A stretch of 64,000 nucleotides of DNA from Coturnix japonica (GCF_001577835.2 NC_029518.1:71269378-71333377), one strand, 5' to 3'. Counted from the stretch's first letter, positions 25,992-40,410 are shown. Translations and numbers: made by a program. Notes: a model not told the origin generated them from the letters alone.

Positions 25992-28900
25992 CAGATCAGC
26001 TAATACAAATGTTTATCAAAGGAAAAAAAATGTGTAATTGGAACCGTAGATACTCAGTCTATATGTGGATGCTGAGCTCAATTAGAATGCTCTTGCTGAC
26101 AATTTGTTGTTATTCTGGTATTTGATTTTGCAGTGCAATTGATGTATTTTTTGTTCCTAGAAAGAAAAATTTGTAGACACATGCTTTGGTGAATCATTTT
26201 ATGAATTAAGTTTGCAAACCACAAGTAGCTGTTGCACAGCCTAGCATTAAAGTATGTGCTTTCTGTTGCAAAGTAGGCAGTCTCTTCAAGAGGGTGATTT
26301 TTCTTCCTGCTGTGTATTTGGAAGTGTGGAACCTGGGACTCAGACTTCATGGACACATGGAAACAAGAGAAGAGTGCAAAAGTACCTGTCTTACTGGCTG
26401 TTAGAAAGTAGAAAATGGCTTGAAGCAGTCAAGATCTCTACCTCTACCTAAATTAAGAATACAGAGAAGGAGATAAAAATTTTGTCCTAGATGGAGAGTG
26501 AAGCAACTACCTACTTATGTGGCTTGCAGGAGGGAAATGTAGGCTGCCTACAATGAGACAGTGAAGTGCTTCAAAGTGGTTCTTGAAAACAAATTATGTA
26601 CCAAGCAGAAAATATGCTTGATGAGAAACAAAGAAGGAAAAATATTTCATTTTTGGGGCTTATGAGCTGACGAAGAGATGGAGAAAAATGTGTCTGTTCA
26701 CCAAGAATTCACACACCTCAAACCTTCCCTGCTAGTAGGGAAGCACAGTGCTTGGCCCTGGCTATGGGCAAACACCCCACCACTGCTTCAGAGGCTGGAG
26801 GTTAGAGCATGTACTGCAGAACCAAGCATACAGCACTATGGGTATTGCATAAAACTGACGGAGGAGCCTACGGATGGCACTGAACACTCCTTCAGCAGTA
26901 GCAGCAAACTGCTCAGGAACTGAGGGTATAAGACCAAAGGACAACCACACAGGAAAGAAGCAAAGAAAGTGTAACTCCACGTTAGAGAAATATCTGTATT
27001 TAGCACCGAGCATAAGCTGGACATTTTCATGAGAAGCCTTTGCTTCAGTCAACAGTGGAAGCACTACTTCATGTTTAAGTGAGGAGATACCATGTCTGCA
27101 GAAATTCTGCTGGGGATTGCTGTCTTCTTCTAAAATTGAGGTCTGTGACATGGGCAACATCTGCTTATTCCTTAGCGCTTATCCTGATATGACATTATAT
27201 ATGGAGAAAAAATTTTGGTCTGTCTTCTTGCCTCCCCTCCTACTTAACACAGAGTTGTCCAGGCCTTGCACCTACTGGTTGTGTTGTAATCAGTACCCAC
27301 AGGACTTGGTGTTACGGTATTTCAGGCCCTTTCCACTGGAAAAAAGATGCCAAACACATCAGCTTCTAGGTCTTGCTGCTGGATAAGACATGGTGAAATG
27401 ATGGTGCGTGGTGTGTATGGTCAGTGTGCTATAGCAGAATCCCCCCTAAGCAAGAAGGACAGTGACCACTCCATATCCTGGCTTGGCCCGGGAGCAAGTA
27501 CTGTTCACTAGACAAAAGCCTTTAGTATTTGAAATATATCTACAGAGAGGAATAGTCCTATTGCTCAGAGCTTCTCTCTGGAGATGCCCATTCCAGCAGT
27601 GTGGTGAGAAATCGAGAACAGACTGAACAACAAGGCTGCCAAAAGCAGTTGAATAAATACTAGCTCCCAAGTCCCTTCTGGGTACATAGCTTGCACAGAA
27701 ATGCAGGCACAATCGCTGCAAGAAGACTGTTTGAATGCAAATAAAAATTGCCTCTCCATTTTTTTTGGCTGCTGATAGGCAATTTATAGGCAGTTTTGCT
27801 GGATTCTCAGAATAATTTACCTCAGGTTATTCATTATTAAAACAATTAATCAGAAAGCCAAACAACTTTTCAACATTACTTCCTATGATACATTTCTTCT
27901 TCGTGGTATTATAGGCAATTACATCCTAGAAAGAGAGTAATGTATGCTATGGTGCCTCTGGTCATCTCTTTCCTACCATTCACTCGCTGTAAAAGAATAG
28001 TTATGCACATCTCAAGCGATGCTTGCTGTTCCTCATGTACCTACCGTACTTTCTTCTGTACCTCTGCTCTGCTCTTTCCCCTTTGCTGCTGCCCTGCCTT
28101 CTGGAGACAGATCAGGATACCACATTCTCACATTTCTTCTTCTGTGCCAGCCACCTGCAAGGGGTTTGGAAGAGCCTACTGAGGAGCACTGGCACTCTCA
28201 GCAAGGTACATTACGTGTGCCTTGCCTCGTGCAGTGCCTCCTGGGAACACAGAGCTGGCTTCTTGCTCAGAATGTCACTGTTAGGCTTAAAAAATGAGAT
28301 GAAGGGGAGCTGGCTATGCATCACCCACCTTTGAGCGTTAGGGATGGAAGTTACAACCCATATGAGTGCAGGAAAGAACTTGGATTTGAGTGTGTTGTCC
28401 TAAGGTGACTGATTCAGACAAAAAGCAACTGTATCTGGCTCAGATTATTTGAACAATAAAATTCTGAGAAAATCTCTCCAGGCTTCCTTGAAAATACTCT
28501 TCTGGTCACTTCCTCAGCTACCGCTTACTATTTATGGGAGTGCATGCTCTTTTGATGAATAATTCAGCAGTTACATTCATTACAGAGGACTGGGCTCCCA
28601 GGAGTGTTCAGATGTTCTCTCAAATTCCCCAAGCAACATAAAGAATTCCCTTGTGTCTACCCTCTTTTAACTTTACTACTTCAAAATTTAATATATGAAT
28701 GACTTAAAGACCGCAAAAAGTAATAGAAGACACAATATTTTCAAGCTTAGTAAGATCAAGGATTTTAAATCCCTACTATTGGAATCCCTAGCAAGGTATT
28801 TATTTTACTTTTGCTTTTTCTGAGTTGTATCAGCTATATTGGACTTTTTACCCTATGGGTGCTTTGTTTTTCCTTTTGTATTGCCTTTGAAGTGGTTGCC

Positions 28901-31900
28901 CTTTGAATCAACAGTCTGTTCATAAAGCTACAGGAAAAGGGTGGCTAGACCATGATCTTCAGACTCAGCAAGGAGCTGAGACTACATTAGAGATTCATAC
29001 ATTTCTCATTACTAACCTGAGTTTGTGATTTCTCTCTCCAGCATCAAGTAAGTCTAGTTCACTGTCCTACTGAGGAAGATAACACATAATATAAAACAGA
29101 TTAATAGTGAAATACATTCAAAATAACCCATGGAAGAGAGAACACTTCACCCAGCAAAACATGGTGCGGTAACTGGGGATCAGGGCTGCCCTAAGCAGCT
29201 CTGAATTTTCTCTGCTGCCAGGCTACATTTTATTGAAAGGAACTGCAGAATTACGTCCAAATTTAGAGACTGGAGAAAAGACATAACATCTCTATTTCTC
29301 TAGTCAGAAGTGTGGACAGGATACAATCATGCTTGTTCTTTTCTCTGTGAGATCTGCCCATAGACTTGTCTAGTCCGAGATGGAGCGGAAGCACTGCCTT
29401 AATTGTCTTTTGTACCACATCCTGCTCAGTAACTTCACAGTAAATCTTTTCTTGGGCATTTCTGACAGTGCTGGGAAATGAGCTATGCCATCAGGAAAAG
29501 TGGTTTACCTTATTTGTGAAGACTGTTTTATTGGCTTGACTGTAAGAGATTGTAATAAAACACACATTATGTCCTGGGAATTATATATTCACCTTTTTCC
29601 CCATTTTTTTCCTGATAAACAAAACCTGGACCTCGTGCTCTGGCATCAGGCTCACCTCACCCTTGAAAGGAGTACGGAAAAGTACCAGAGAATACAAAAA
29701 GGACACAGGGCTAATTCACTGCATGTGCTACCAGAAGAGTGAGAACAATGTGGAGCAGGGGCAATAGTCAGCATCTGTGGGACAGATTGTAGGACTCTTG
29801 TACTCTGGGATCAGGAAATAAAATGTGCATTTCTGGGTCTAAAAACTGCAGGAGAGAAGGGTGAATTGTCGGTCTTCAGCCTACACTACAGGGAAAGCAG
29901 AATTAAATCTTTAGAACTTCTAGTTGAGATTTTTCTGACTTAAATTGCCTGTGGTAGCTACTCTTATAATTTGTATTTATGAGTATAAAAAATATCTTCT
30001 GTGTTGTTTTCCGCCCCAGAGCAGTTTGCATTCAGCACACCAGGCAGTGCTGCTGCCTTGCTAGAATTGTGTAGGGGGACAGTGACTGGTCATGTTAAAT
30101 AAAACCTTGCAGGATTTTGTACCTAAAGTTTGATATGCTTTTAATTCTCATCATAATCTGCATTTGGAAATGCTCAAATTGCTTCTTTTGTACATATTCA
30201 AGCTAGCCATATTTTTTTACAGCTGAGTTTACTGATCTTTCACTTACAAGTGATGCAAACAGCATAACAAAGAGCACAGGTTCCTGTTCCAGAGGTGACT
30301 CACTCTTGCTAGCAATTTATCATGGGATCTTCTACAGGCCTATTTTTGGTCTGCTCTCCACACACAGCCTTACTGAGAGCTCCCAGGTGTTCTTGCTCAG
30401 AGCGATGTGATATTGTGGGGATTGCCCTGAAACAAGTGAACGTGCTCATTAAAAATGATTTCTGGTATGAAACCAAGACAACTGGCGGTGAGAACATCTC
30501 CTTGTTGTGACCCCTCTCCTCTTCGTGGAGGTAGGATACACAAATGTGCTGCAGAGTACAGATAACTTGTTCTAATGAGAGCGGGCCAGAGGGAGAGGAA
30601 GAATTTTCAGTGTGTTTTGTTCAAGATCCACATCTACCTATTTGCATAACAGAAATTGCCAGTAACACTCAGTTTGCTCCTGAGAAATTTGTGTTTGTGA
30701 TTTCACAAGAGGAACGGCCATCAACTAATCAAGTCAATAAAATGCAACATCTCTGTGGGTGGATTAAAATGTAATTAAAATGAGATTTCTCTTTTAAAAC
30801 TATTCCCTTTAAATATGCATCTCCAGATGGTAAAATTCAGCATAAACTGGGTTGGGATATGAAATTCTCTCATTGGGATACCAGATTAAGAGGTGGATTT
30901 AAATGAAAGAATTCCTTTTTCCATTAGGTTCCATTTTGCTTCTGCATTATGTCACTAGATTTGATTAAATTTTCCTAGAAAAAGTCAACAAAGTTGATGT
31001 TGTATCATGTGTCACAAATTTCAGCACTGAGGAAATTCATGTGCTGTGTATGTTATTTAACTGATAAAACACTAGCCAGATAGTACTGGCGAATGAATGA
31101 AATCAGTTCATGGCTACTAAAGTATATTAGATGTTCTAGCTGCTTGACTGCATGTCACTGGGACCTGCTCTTGAAACACAAGGTCTGGTCTGTCCTGTGG
31201 CTGGACTACTCAGAGAAGGGCACCGAGGATGAAGTTTTAAAACATTTTCAGCGGTGTGTCTTCCATTCATGCTTTAACTGTGAATTACTGTTTCTTAATG
31301 TTTTATTGCTTCAAAGTATTTTAGTGTGTGGGAACAACTAAGGAAGTTGCTAGCAAATAAAAAACCCTAATGCAAGCTGTCTGCTGTTAACTTCCTCTGC
31401 TTTTCCCCTTCTTCGTGTGGTACTTCTCCCGGTGAAGAAATATGCAAAAAGAAAAATAAAGGAAATGCTGAAACTTCCTTTCTGGAAGTCTTTTAAAAGG
31501 GAGGTTATAAATGTTTTATGTTGCATCTCAAGGTATTGTGCTGTTTCCCCAGGAGGCCTAACTCAACGCGTAACTTTCAGAGTGCTGTAGGTGAGCTGCC
31601 TGCTTCCTCATTTGCTCTCTCTGTGATCATAACGTCTCTACACTAGGCATAAAGTAATGAGAAGTAAGAAGAGTAATGTCTTCTGCTGTGAGAGCATCTC
31701 CCTTAGAGACTATTATATTTGTAAATGAAGTGATCTTTCTGTCACTGTATTATTTTTTTTCTAATCTTGTTGCTACTGATCTACATGAGGAGTCTTTACA
31801 GAGAACTCTCATTTTCATCCTAAGGGTCTTCTTGTTGTAGTTACTGTATATAAAAAGGAAAGAATTTTATTAACCAGTGAACCTCTTCTTGCTCCCTGAA

Positions 31901-34860
31901 GGTTTGTCGTTCTCTCTCTCTCTTTACATGCACAAAAGATCATAGTGGATTTACAGCAAAACAGATGGGCGCATTGTGCATTGGTCAGAAATATACAGAT
32001 TTTTTTTCTCTCCACATTTCTTTTTAGCTTTCTGTATCAGGCTAAGCTGAGACTGACACCACAGTTCTTTACTGAACAGAAGAACTGAACTCTGAGCTCA
32101 CAGGTGCTGCCCACCTCAGCTTCCAACTTCTCCCCCTGGCAAACAACAGTGGGTACCCTGGCCTGACTCCATGTGACCCCAGCTGTCAGAGCTCTGCACC
32201 ATGCGGGACCTCACTGTGCAGCACAGCCCCTAGATCCCATTCCTTCCCACCTCTGCTACTTTAGTCTGATATTATCAAAACAGATGATATTGTTGAGGGC
32301 TACCACAGATTTTGGCACTATTTCCTACCTGCATCAGCAGAGAGGCATAAGAACGGAAATATTTAAAATACAACATGAATACATCTGCTATCACAGAGCA
32401 GGGACGGCCAAGAAAGGTGAAAGTTCAAATGTCTGGTGATACTGTTCTGAAGGTGAGAGGTAAAAAGTAATTTGATATTCCTGTTCAAATGTTAATAGTC
32501 TTTGTTACACTTCAGGGTTAACATCCTATTAATGAGGACTGCTCCTGTCTCTTAGAATTACTGCTAGGAAACTCCAGGCCATCCTGCTGCCTCTACCTGC
32601 ATTTGAATATGATCTCCGTAACTGTAGAGGAAAGGTATTAATGAAAGCTAATTCATTAACTAATTCATGTAAGCTAATTATGCAGGAGCTTAAAAGGAGT
32701 CAAAGGAGTCATGGAAATGAGTACTGTGGTTGTGTTACTGCACTGAACATTGAGATCTAACTTGTGCTAACAGTGTTCTAGACAGCCCTGAAGAAGAGGG
32801 AAGGAGAAATTTATCCTATTTCACAATTATCTTTTCTGATTTTTTTTTAATTATTTTTTTTAATGATAAAGTTTAGCTTATGAAAAAAAAAAAGTATGAA
32901 AATACTCATAAATGAGTAATAACAGCTCCATATGTATATAAATAACAACTCGGCCTTTGTGGTTTAATTGAGTAAATACTTCAGAAATGTTACCTGTGAA
33001 GAATGCAATGAGGATATATTAATGAGACACGAACTGTCCATTGCATATTTCACCAGTTAGGTAATGTTTTCATATAGTATTTTGGAACTGAAGGTGAAAA
33101 TTCTTTGAGATTTCTTCTCTGACAGTGCTCCAAGATGACAGAGTATAGCAGTAAAGTATTCATATGGGCCATAGGAATCTGGAAAAGCCCTCACTTTTCC
33201 CATTCCCCAAACCAACATAGTGTATGGTGTGACAGTCCTGTAGAGCTGCTGAGCTAACCCATATGCTTCCTGTTCTGCATGAGGATGAGGAAGAGAAATC
33301 CTTACCTGAGGACGTGTTGCAGAAGGACCAAGCCCTGCCTTTCCAAACCTTGGAGACCACATGGAGCCGGGTTGGGAGGAATCACCATCCCATTCCAACT
33401 ACTTCATGGTTTTAACTGACAAGTCTGCATTAGGACCAGGCAAGGTTGTTTGGCTTCTGACACTTTGGCAGTTGATATCCTCATGATTTCAGCAAACTGT
33501 GTTTCCTCCTCCACCTCTACTCCATACAATCCCAGACCACTGTCCTTCTGCTTAAGTATTGAGCCGTCCTCTAAATCACAACATCCTGAAATTATTTCAG
33601 TCTTTCCCAAAGGTGGAATTGTGTGTATATAATTATATATTATATATAAGTTTAAAACATATGTGCAGAAAGAAAATTTATGTCATAATTCAGTGAGCAA
33701 ATCATACTCACCTTGATGAAAGAACTTTTAAGGATATTTTGCTGTAGTGCAAGAAGACGCATATTAGAATTCACTGGGGCTCTTATGTGATGATATAAAT
33801 GCATAAAAAATGACAGAAATCACACCATCAGAGGAGGGTACTCTTCTCATTTTACTAAGAAGGCACTAGCAATTGGGCCTAGTGGCTCACTGTATTGAAC
33901 ATTTTCTAGTGATGAGTCAGAAGAATTATGAGACAAATTAAGTTCTGCTCTCACAAAACAGAAAATTATGCAAGTCACCTGTTCTCTCCAAATCTTCCCC
34001 CATCCCAAATTAAAAAGGCCCATTGATGTGGTGTGATAATGAACAGATCTTATTGAGCTACAGTATCCAAAGAAAGTGTGCCTACCTATTTTCCTTTGAA
34101 GCAGATCCTAAGTTTACCAAGCATGATTATGGAGGACTTGGCAAAACCAGCCCATCTCCTGATGCTGTATGTTAAGGCTTGTTTACATGTAAGAACAATG
34201 CAATGATTGATGTCTGTGTTGTTTTGATGCCTGGGACAAGCCCTGGCCAGGAGCATGAATTTTCTCAGGGACATATCCTGCTTTAGGAATTGGATGTGCC
34301 TTCCTGAGCTCTGCCTTCATGCCAAGCTCCCACAAGGGCTTATTACAGCTCCACATCAAGAAGCAGACCTTGGGAAGTTCAGCTCCTTTGAGGAGGGTAA
34401 TGCAAGGTAGCTGGCTGAAAAAAGGGACTATGAGGACCAGGTATATAACTGCCTCACTCCAAAGCCTGCTTGCAACTGCCACTGTGTGCTCTGAAGTGCT
34501 CAGCTCCTTCAGAGGATAAATATCTGCCACAGCTAACAGATGTCTTTTCATAAAATTAGCACATTTGGAAGCATATGAAAGAAAATAAATGAAGGATAAA
34601 CAGTTCACTGTTTGTATTTTTGTTACTTTGATACAAATACAATACAGCAAACTACCTACAGATCTTGAAACGTACCGCACCATAGCATCTCTCTGAGGAT
34701 TCTTCAAGGTCTTCTTGTCTTGATGTTTTTATCTATTTGTTTATAAAAAAATAAGCTCACTACCCCCCTTCACTGCTATTTTCCTCAGTGTGGACTTAGA
34801 TCTGAGCAGAAGATAAATTAAGAGACAGCAGAGGGGCTGGGCACATCTTCTCAGGGGTGC

Positions 34861-35014
34861 TGTCTCTGGAGTGGAGTCTTCTTGGAGATCTTTAGAAGCC
34901 ACCTGGACATGCGCCAGTGCACCCTGCCCTTGGTATCCCTGATTGGGCAGGGGCTGGGGGAGCTGGACCTAGAGGTCTCTGCCAGCTTCAGCCCTGCTGG
35001 GATTTTGTGATTCA
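34861..35014 (+). mobile_element. CR1 LINE 3' end
   Basis: Contains the ordered CR1 3' UTR pieces CTTGGAGATCTTTAGAAGCC, GGGGGAGCTGGACCTAGAGG and TTTTGTGATTC at the end. This is the subfamily with a shorter GGCAGGGG...GGACTAGATGACC region. Truncated at its 5' end. Confidence 0.8.
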
Positions 35015-35166
35015 GTCTCCAGGAAAGATGGCGTGGCTGCTCTGGTCCTTAACAAGAAGCCGTCAGCAGGGACAATGTTGTTCCGAGGGCCACGGACTCT
35101 AGTAAAAAGTGTAGTTCTGGTGCAGTTCAAGGAATCTGGGATGCTCACATTCTCTTTCCCTGATTT

Positions 35167-35193
35167 TTTTTTTTTTTGATTTTTTTTTTTTTA
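35167..35193. repeat. T-rich tract
   Basis: Two long T runs separated by GA, just after the CR1 3' end at 34861-35014. Confidence 0.85.
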
Positions 35194-35572
35194 CTCAGAG
35201 CAGCATTTTTGGTCACTAAATGGGAACTATTTGAAATATTTTTACATGAGGGTTCTATATCAATTTTTTTAGCATTATCTTGAAAAACTGTTGTTAGAAC
35301 AACAAAAAAGGCATCTTGCAGCTGTTGCTGCTCTTACAAGACTCAGCCTCTTTAGTAAATTCCCTTTCAAGAAGTTCTTTATGACCATAATCAAGGTTCT
35401 GATATACAAAGCAATATGTTAAAACCAGCTTGGGTATTTCTACATTAAACGGTAGGCTTTCCCCAGTTTAAAAAGCACCATTTAGCTGTCTAAAAAAGGT
35501 CTGTCTCAATACAGTTCATATAAAAATTCATTTCCTGGCAAAGCCCTATTATAATGTTGGATACTTTGCATG

Positions 35573-35668
35573 GAGAAGGTGCTATTTTCTTCCGGCTAAG
35601 TACTGAAGAAGGAAGCACAGAGAAGGTGCTATTTTCTTCCGGCTAAGTACTGAAGAAGGAAGCACAGA
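35573..35668. repeat. 47-bp tandem duplication, two exact copies
   Basis: Bases 35573-35619 are repeated exactly at 35620-35666, with two further matching bases. The unit begins GAGAAGGTGCTATTTTCTTC. No transposon feature surrounds it. Complete identity points to a recent slippage or repair duplication, or an assembly artefact. It lies 50 bases upstream of the LTR-like element at 35717. Confidence 0.97.
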
Positions 35669-35716
35669 AGTTAGAGAATTTGTTACACTATCTCAAATGC
35701 TTTAGTGTAGAGGAAA

Positions 35717-36063
35717 TGTGAAGTCATGGCTTGAACCAGTGATTGAGCACCTGGTGGGAAGGCAGGGCAAACCCAGGGGAGCTCAGGTGCAAGCAATGTA
35801 CCTGAGTGACCAGAAGGGGTAGAGTCAGGATCTACCCCTTCCCAGACCTCATTTAAGGGTTGGAACTAGCAGTAAGGGCATCTTGCTGGAGTCTCCTGTT
35901 TACCTGAGCTGTTCTGAAGGTAAGCAGATTCTTTCCTTTGTTTCTGTGCTTGTGCCTGTTGTATTTGAGCAAATATTCTCTTGTTACAATTTAGGACCTT
36001 GCTGCTCTGCTGTCACTGCTGGGCTTTCCATCGTATTGCATTACTTTTGGTTATGTCAAAACA
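35717..36063 (+). mobile_element. LTR-like repeat, family A copy 1 (fossil, solo)
   Basis: Shares ordered similarity with 58417-58810: both start TGTNAAGTCA, contain GATTGAGCA, GTGACCAGAAGGGGT and CTCATTTAAGG, and have a pyrimidine-rich second half. The start in TG and end in CA, the length of about 350 bases and the lack of any coding sequence nearby fit a solo LTR of an endogenous retrovirus-like element. No target-site duplication was recognised. The family name and class are not certain. It is a fossil, moderately diverged from the other copy. Confidence 0.55.
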
Positions 36064-39000
36064 TGACAAGAGTGCAAACACAGAAGTGAGGTGTATTGCT
36101 TTGCATAGCACTGCCATCATTTCTTTTGCAGCAGCATTTGGATGCTCCTGAAAGAGAGCAACAGCCCAGTTTGCCTAGCAATACAGAACAAAGCTACTCT
36201 CTGCCCCTGAGAATTCACAATAAAAGATGACATTGTGCTTCTCAGAGTATTTTTCTTAAGTCACTTTGTTGTATCCACTTCCAAAAAATGAAGCTAGAAA
36301 TGAAGTCAGAGTAAGCATGGTGCCTTTTTGCTTTCCTCAGAGGCAATCCTGTGTTGTGTTAGTTTGTGCCACCCCAAAACTGTCAGTTTATGGGCTGGAG
36401 GGATTGCAAAAAGCAGCCACGTAAAAATTACACCACTGAACGATTTTCCTGTTATCTCTAGAGATCTGCCTCCCTGAGGAAACTTAAGTGATCTTTGCCA
36501 AGTGTGATTTACCCCTGGGGTACAGGAAGATGCCTCGGAAGCTTCCGTTCTCCTTGCTGAAGTGTTCCAGGCCCTGTGAGGAGTCTGATGGCTTTTGTCA
36601 CTTCAGAATAAGGATGGAGACCTCCCCCACAATTGCTCTATTTGCTGTCCAAGATACCTACAAAGCCAAAACTTCTGGCTGTGGGGGGTCACTGGAATCA
36701 CAGTGCCAGCGTGCTGTCCCTAGATGAAGGATGGCCTATTTGTGGGGCACCCTTGGGTGGCTCTGGAGAGCTGTGAAGTTTTTGCTACATGCAGAGTCCT
36801 ATCGTCTACCTCCCAGCACTGAGCTAATGCGGGGTAAGAGCAATGCTGCATCTTGAAATCACATTTGGAAATAGGTAACTTGCTCCTCTGTTACACGTGA
36901 AAACTGGAACTCACCCTTTCCAGTTACAAAATGCTATGCCCAAATAAAGCAGTAACCATGCTGATACTCTTCCTTCAAGCATAGATACTCATATCAGGAA
37001 TACGTGCTCTCCTACTGATAAATTGAATTGTTTCGAGGTAATTATCCTGTCATTGTTTTGACAAGAAAATGCAAGAATATCCCAATCCCTTGCTCTTTTT
37101 CTCTGAAGGCACACAGTCAGACTGAGCTACACAGATTTTTTTATTTTTTTTAAGGAGGAAAAAAATGTCAAAATATTGGCAGCATCTCAGCGCTGAAGAA
37201 GCAATAAAATCCAAGAGGAGGCAGGGGAGTGTTTTGTGCTAAACTAGTCATCTAGGATAGGCTTATCTCTGACTGTTTTACAAGTTACGAATTCTAAAGC
37301 TACTCACAAGATATAATAGATGCTAAAAATTGCCGTGTGAACCTGTGCTACCATTCCTGTTCTCAGAAACAGTTATTAGAGGACTTTACTGCAATAATGA
37401 GCTTTAAGGCCTAAGATTTATTTCTTTTTTTCCTTAAAAATAAATAAATAACCAAACAAACAAAGAAAAAAAACCACAAAAGCCTGAACATGAAACTTTA
37501 ATATTAAATTTCTCACATGAACTATATGTCCAGCCCCACCTGAGGATAGGGAACACGTGTTTTCATGTATACAGAAGACTAGTAAAGATTAATGTTTTAA
37601 AATGTGTCATTTAAGTGTGTGTTGATATTCTCAGAAAGAGTGGCGAGGCAATGGCACAGGCTGCCTGGGGAGGTAATGAAGTCATCATCATGGAGGTATT
37701 CAATATCTGTGTGGATGCAGCACTGAGGCCCACGGTTAGTGGGCAAGGTAAGTGTTGGGGTTGGATTAGGTGATTTTTAGAGATCTTTTCCAATGTTAAT
37801 GATTCTGTGTGGAATTTGAGAATGTATTAAATTAGTTTTACTTATTTGTGTTCTTATGGGAAGAAGATATGAAGAATAAAAGGATATGGGATGGGGATGT
37901 TTTTCCCTTTTACTTTTAAGAAAGTGAGAGCAGTTCCTGTGGTGATGAATTTGCCTGCACATCTCCAGTTTACCCTTGCTCTCCTTGTTTGTCTCAAGAG
38001 GCTGCGAAGCTTGGATTGGCACATGCTGAGTTTAGCTGATGCAGCTCTGGGGTTCAAATACTGTGTGTGCAGGAGGCCATGAGATGAAGCATGTATGGCT
38101 GAGATACCAAGGGGCTCACAGGGCAGGCTCAGGCAGCATGAGCTGCTCTGGTAAGCTGCAGTTACAGCTGGGAATAAACTCTGTGTGCAATGGCACTGTA
38201 GCACTAATATGAGGGGAGAAAGTGGCTGGCTGGCAGCTTTGAAGTAGAGGCTTCCTGTCTCCTCCAACTGGAAATAAGAGTTTGGCAGGTATGGAGAGTG
38301 GTTTTGGTAGGAGGAGAGTGGCACACAGCCTGTGGGAGACGGCAGCTCTGGGTATGTCACAGAACGAAGCATAGCATTTCATACTTTTTCACTGTTCCTA
38401 AACAATTATTTTCCTATGGGCCTCACCAAATTTATGAGCAGCTTATGTTCTATTTTGCAATGTGAAAGAAGACTTAAAGACTATTATATTCCTTTAGAAA
38501 GATGAATGCTTCGAACTAAATCGAAGATGAGAAGAACGGGTATCACTGAACTTTTTCACCTGATGCAGACAAAAGGCTTTTTGCACAGGAAACAAAACAT
38601 TCTCAGAAAAGCATCAGGCTTTCCAAAAGAACTTACTCCTCCAGGAATTAGGGAATATTCAGCCTTCTTTGTTAAGTACAAGGTGCTTAAACTTGCTTAC
38701 GGCTTCTTTCCAGAACATACAGCAGAGGCTGTTCCTAGGACAGTGCATGCTCCCCTTGGGAGGGAAAGAGAGAACAACAACTGCTTGAGGCATGCCTGCA
38801 AGGCACGGAGTGCAGCACAATGGTAATGGAAAAGGAATGTATAGCACATCTTGGTACTGATATTTGCCACTGAGCTAGGTTATATGCTGATGTGTGATCT
38901 GGCTACAGCTCCAACAGAGTAAAACTCTGAATAAACCTAAAAAAAAACACCTTGAAACTTCTGAAAGAAACAGTGTCCTCCTCTGCTTCAGTATCCTTAC

Positions 39001-40410
39001 TGTTGCCTCATCACTTCTACTTGTGTGAAGAAACAGCTGACGTTACACTAGGCTTTTGGCTCAACCAGGCTTCTCTCTTACACAATTTGTTCTGTCAAAG
39101 ACCCTCCCTCGCCTGCTGTATCAAATGCTGGGTGATAGGGTCGGTCTGTAGTAATACTCCATTTGAAGACTTTTCTTAGTGGTTAAAATGGCATTTCTAG
39201 CTGTTGGAAACAGCTTCATCATCTGCTGTAAGCTCACACACTGCAGCATCATACGTGCTTGTTTGAAATAGGTTAAATCACGTTACTTGGTGTCATTTAT
39301 CAAATGCTATCTGGTATCTGTGTGATTTTGATCCGAAAATTTTCTAAAACCACAAAATCTACAATGCTTTATTAAGAACAACAGTAACCCCTGCTGGATT
39401 GTGACTGTCTCCCTGGAAACCTGCGGTGTGCAACACCTTGTGCTGTTCTGTACAGCATGCACTCCACAGCCTGCAGAGCTACAGGAGAAACAAGTCATTC
39501 TTCTGTTTGCAATACACTTCAGTGTCATTATATCCTGGATGAAATTGGAAATCCTACTGGATTTAGGCTCAGGCTTGCAGAAAGACATCTGTTCCTTGTA
39601 AATTCAAATTTAGAGCTTTTTTTCTTTTTTTCTTTTTTTTTTTGTATTTACAGATAAGTTATGAAACCAGGCTTATGCCCAGCTAATTTGCTTCTGTATT
39701 AACACTTATAAGCACTGGATTTTCTTTCTTAACATGCCTGGAAAAAAAGTAAATCACCTTTGCTGCAATAGTGATCATCATGGCCTGCTTATGCCTATCC
39801 CAGGCGCACCTGAGTCCTGCTTGAGGTTCTCAAGGAGTGTGAGGGCTGTGAGGAGGAGTGCCTGGAGCCATGCTTCAGCGAGCTGTTGTGCCAGGTCTCC
39901 TGATCCACTTATATAGCACATAAATCCATAGTGCAAATTCAGCACTCCTTTTCTTTCTGCGTATGTAGAATTTCTGACAAATGAAGGCTATGTTAGTGGA
40001 GCTATTTTCAGTGCCATTTTGCTATCCTGGATGTCAGAGAAGTTCAAGCACTGTTTCTGCAAGTTTTTCTTTTCTTTTTTTTTTTTCCCCTCTAGATTGT
40101 ATTTTCAAACTAAAATGTTCTTTTCCAGTAGAAGGATTCAGAACTAGAGTGTGTCTCTGGGCTGCTATGAGAGCCTCTGGTGTGCTGGAAAACTGAATGG
40201 AAAAGGGCAAACAGGACAAGAGAAAACCAGTGTGAAAGCATAATAACAGACATCACCTTCTATGTTAATTTGATTAGTGACAAACCTTCGAGATTTGATT
40301 TTATTTAACTTAATTCATGGCAATTTTGTCTTTGCTTACCAAGGTGAAGTGATCAAGTTTGGCACAACACAGATGTGATTGAAAAAACAGTGTTTAGATT
40401 GCAGATGATT
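36064..40410. other. Non-coding apart from one CR1 end
   Basis: Outside the CR1 at 37628-37808 nothing is recognised. The 172-codon minus-strand frame at 37854-38372 has no domain. Bases 37900-38350 are less AT-rich than their surroundings but could not be assigned. Confidence 0.5.
37628..37808 (+). mobile_element. CR1 LINE 3' end
   Basis: Contains GGCACAGGCTGCCTGGGGAG, GTGGATGCAGCACTGAGGCC and GGATTAGGTGATTTTTAGAG, ending AATGATTCTGTG. This is the CR1 subfamily whose 3' UTR carries the GATGTGGCACTGAGG motif. It lacks the coding part. Confidence 0.85.

Larger units (their letters stand above)
22073..34860. other. Long non-coding stretch, almost repeat-free
   Basis: Nearly 13 kb in which I recognise only a 38-base CR1 tail at 24.2 kb and short homopolymers. 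The longest open frame (174 codons, minus, 34183-34707) shows no domain or signal and has AT-driven composition. Either unique intergenic DNA or an intron of a gene whose exons lie outside the window. Confidence 0.5.

Noticed and set aside
34183-34707. 174-codon minus-strand frame
   Set aside because: No recognisable domain, no signal, no splice context and AT-driven composition; treated as chance.
37854-38372. 172-codon minus-strand frame
   Set aside because: No domain recognised and no support for transcription; overlaps open frames on both strands.
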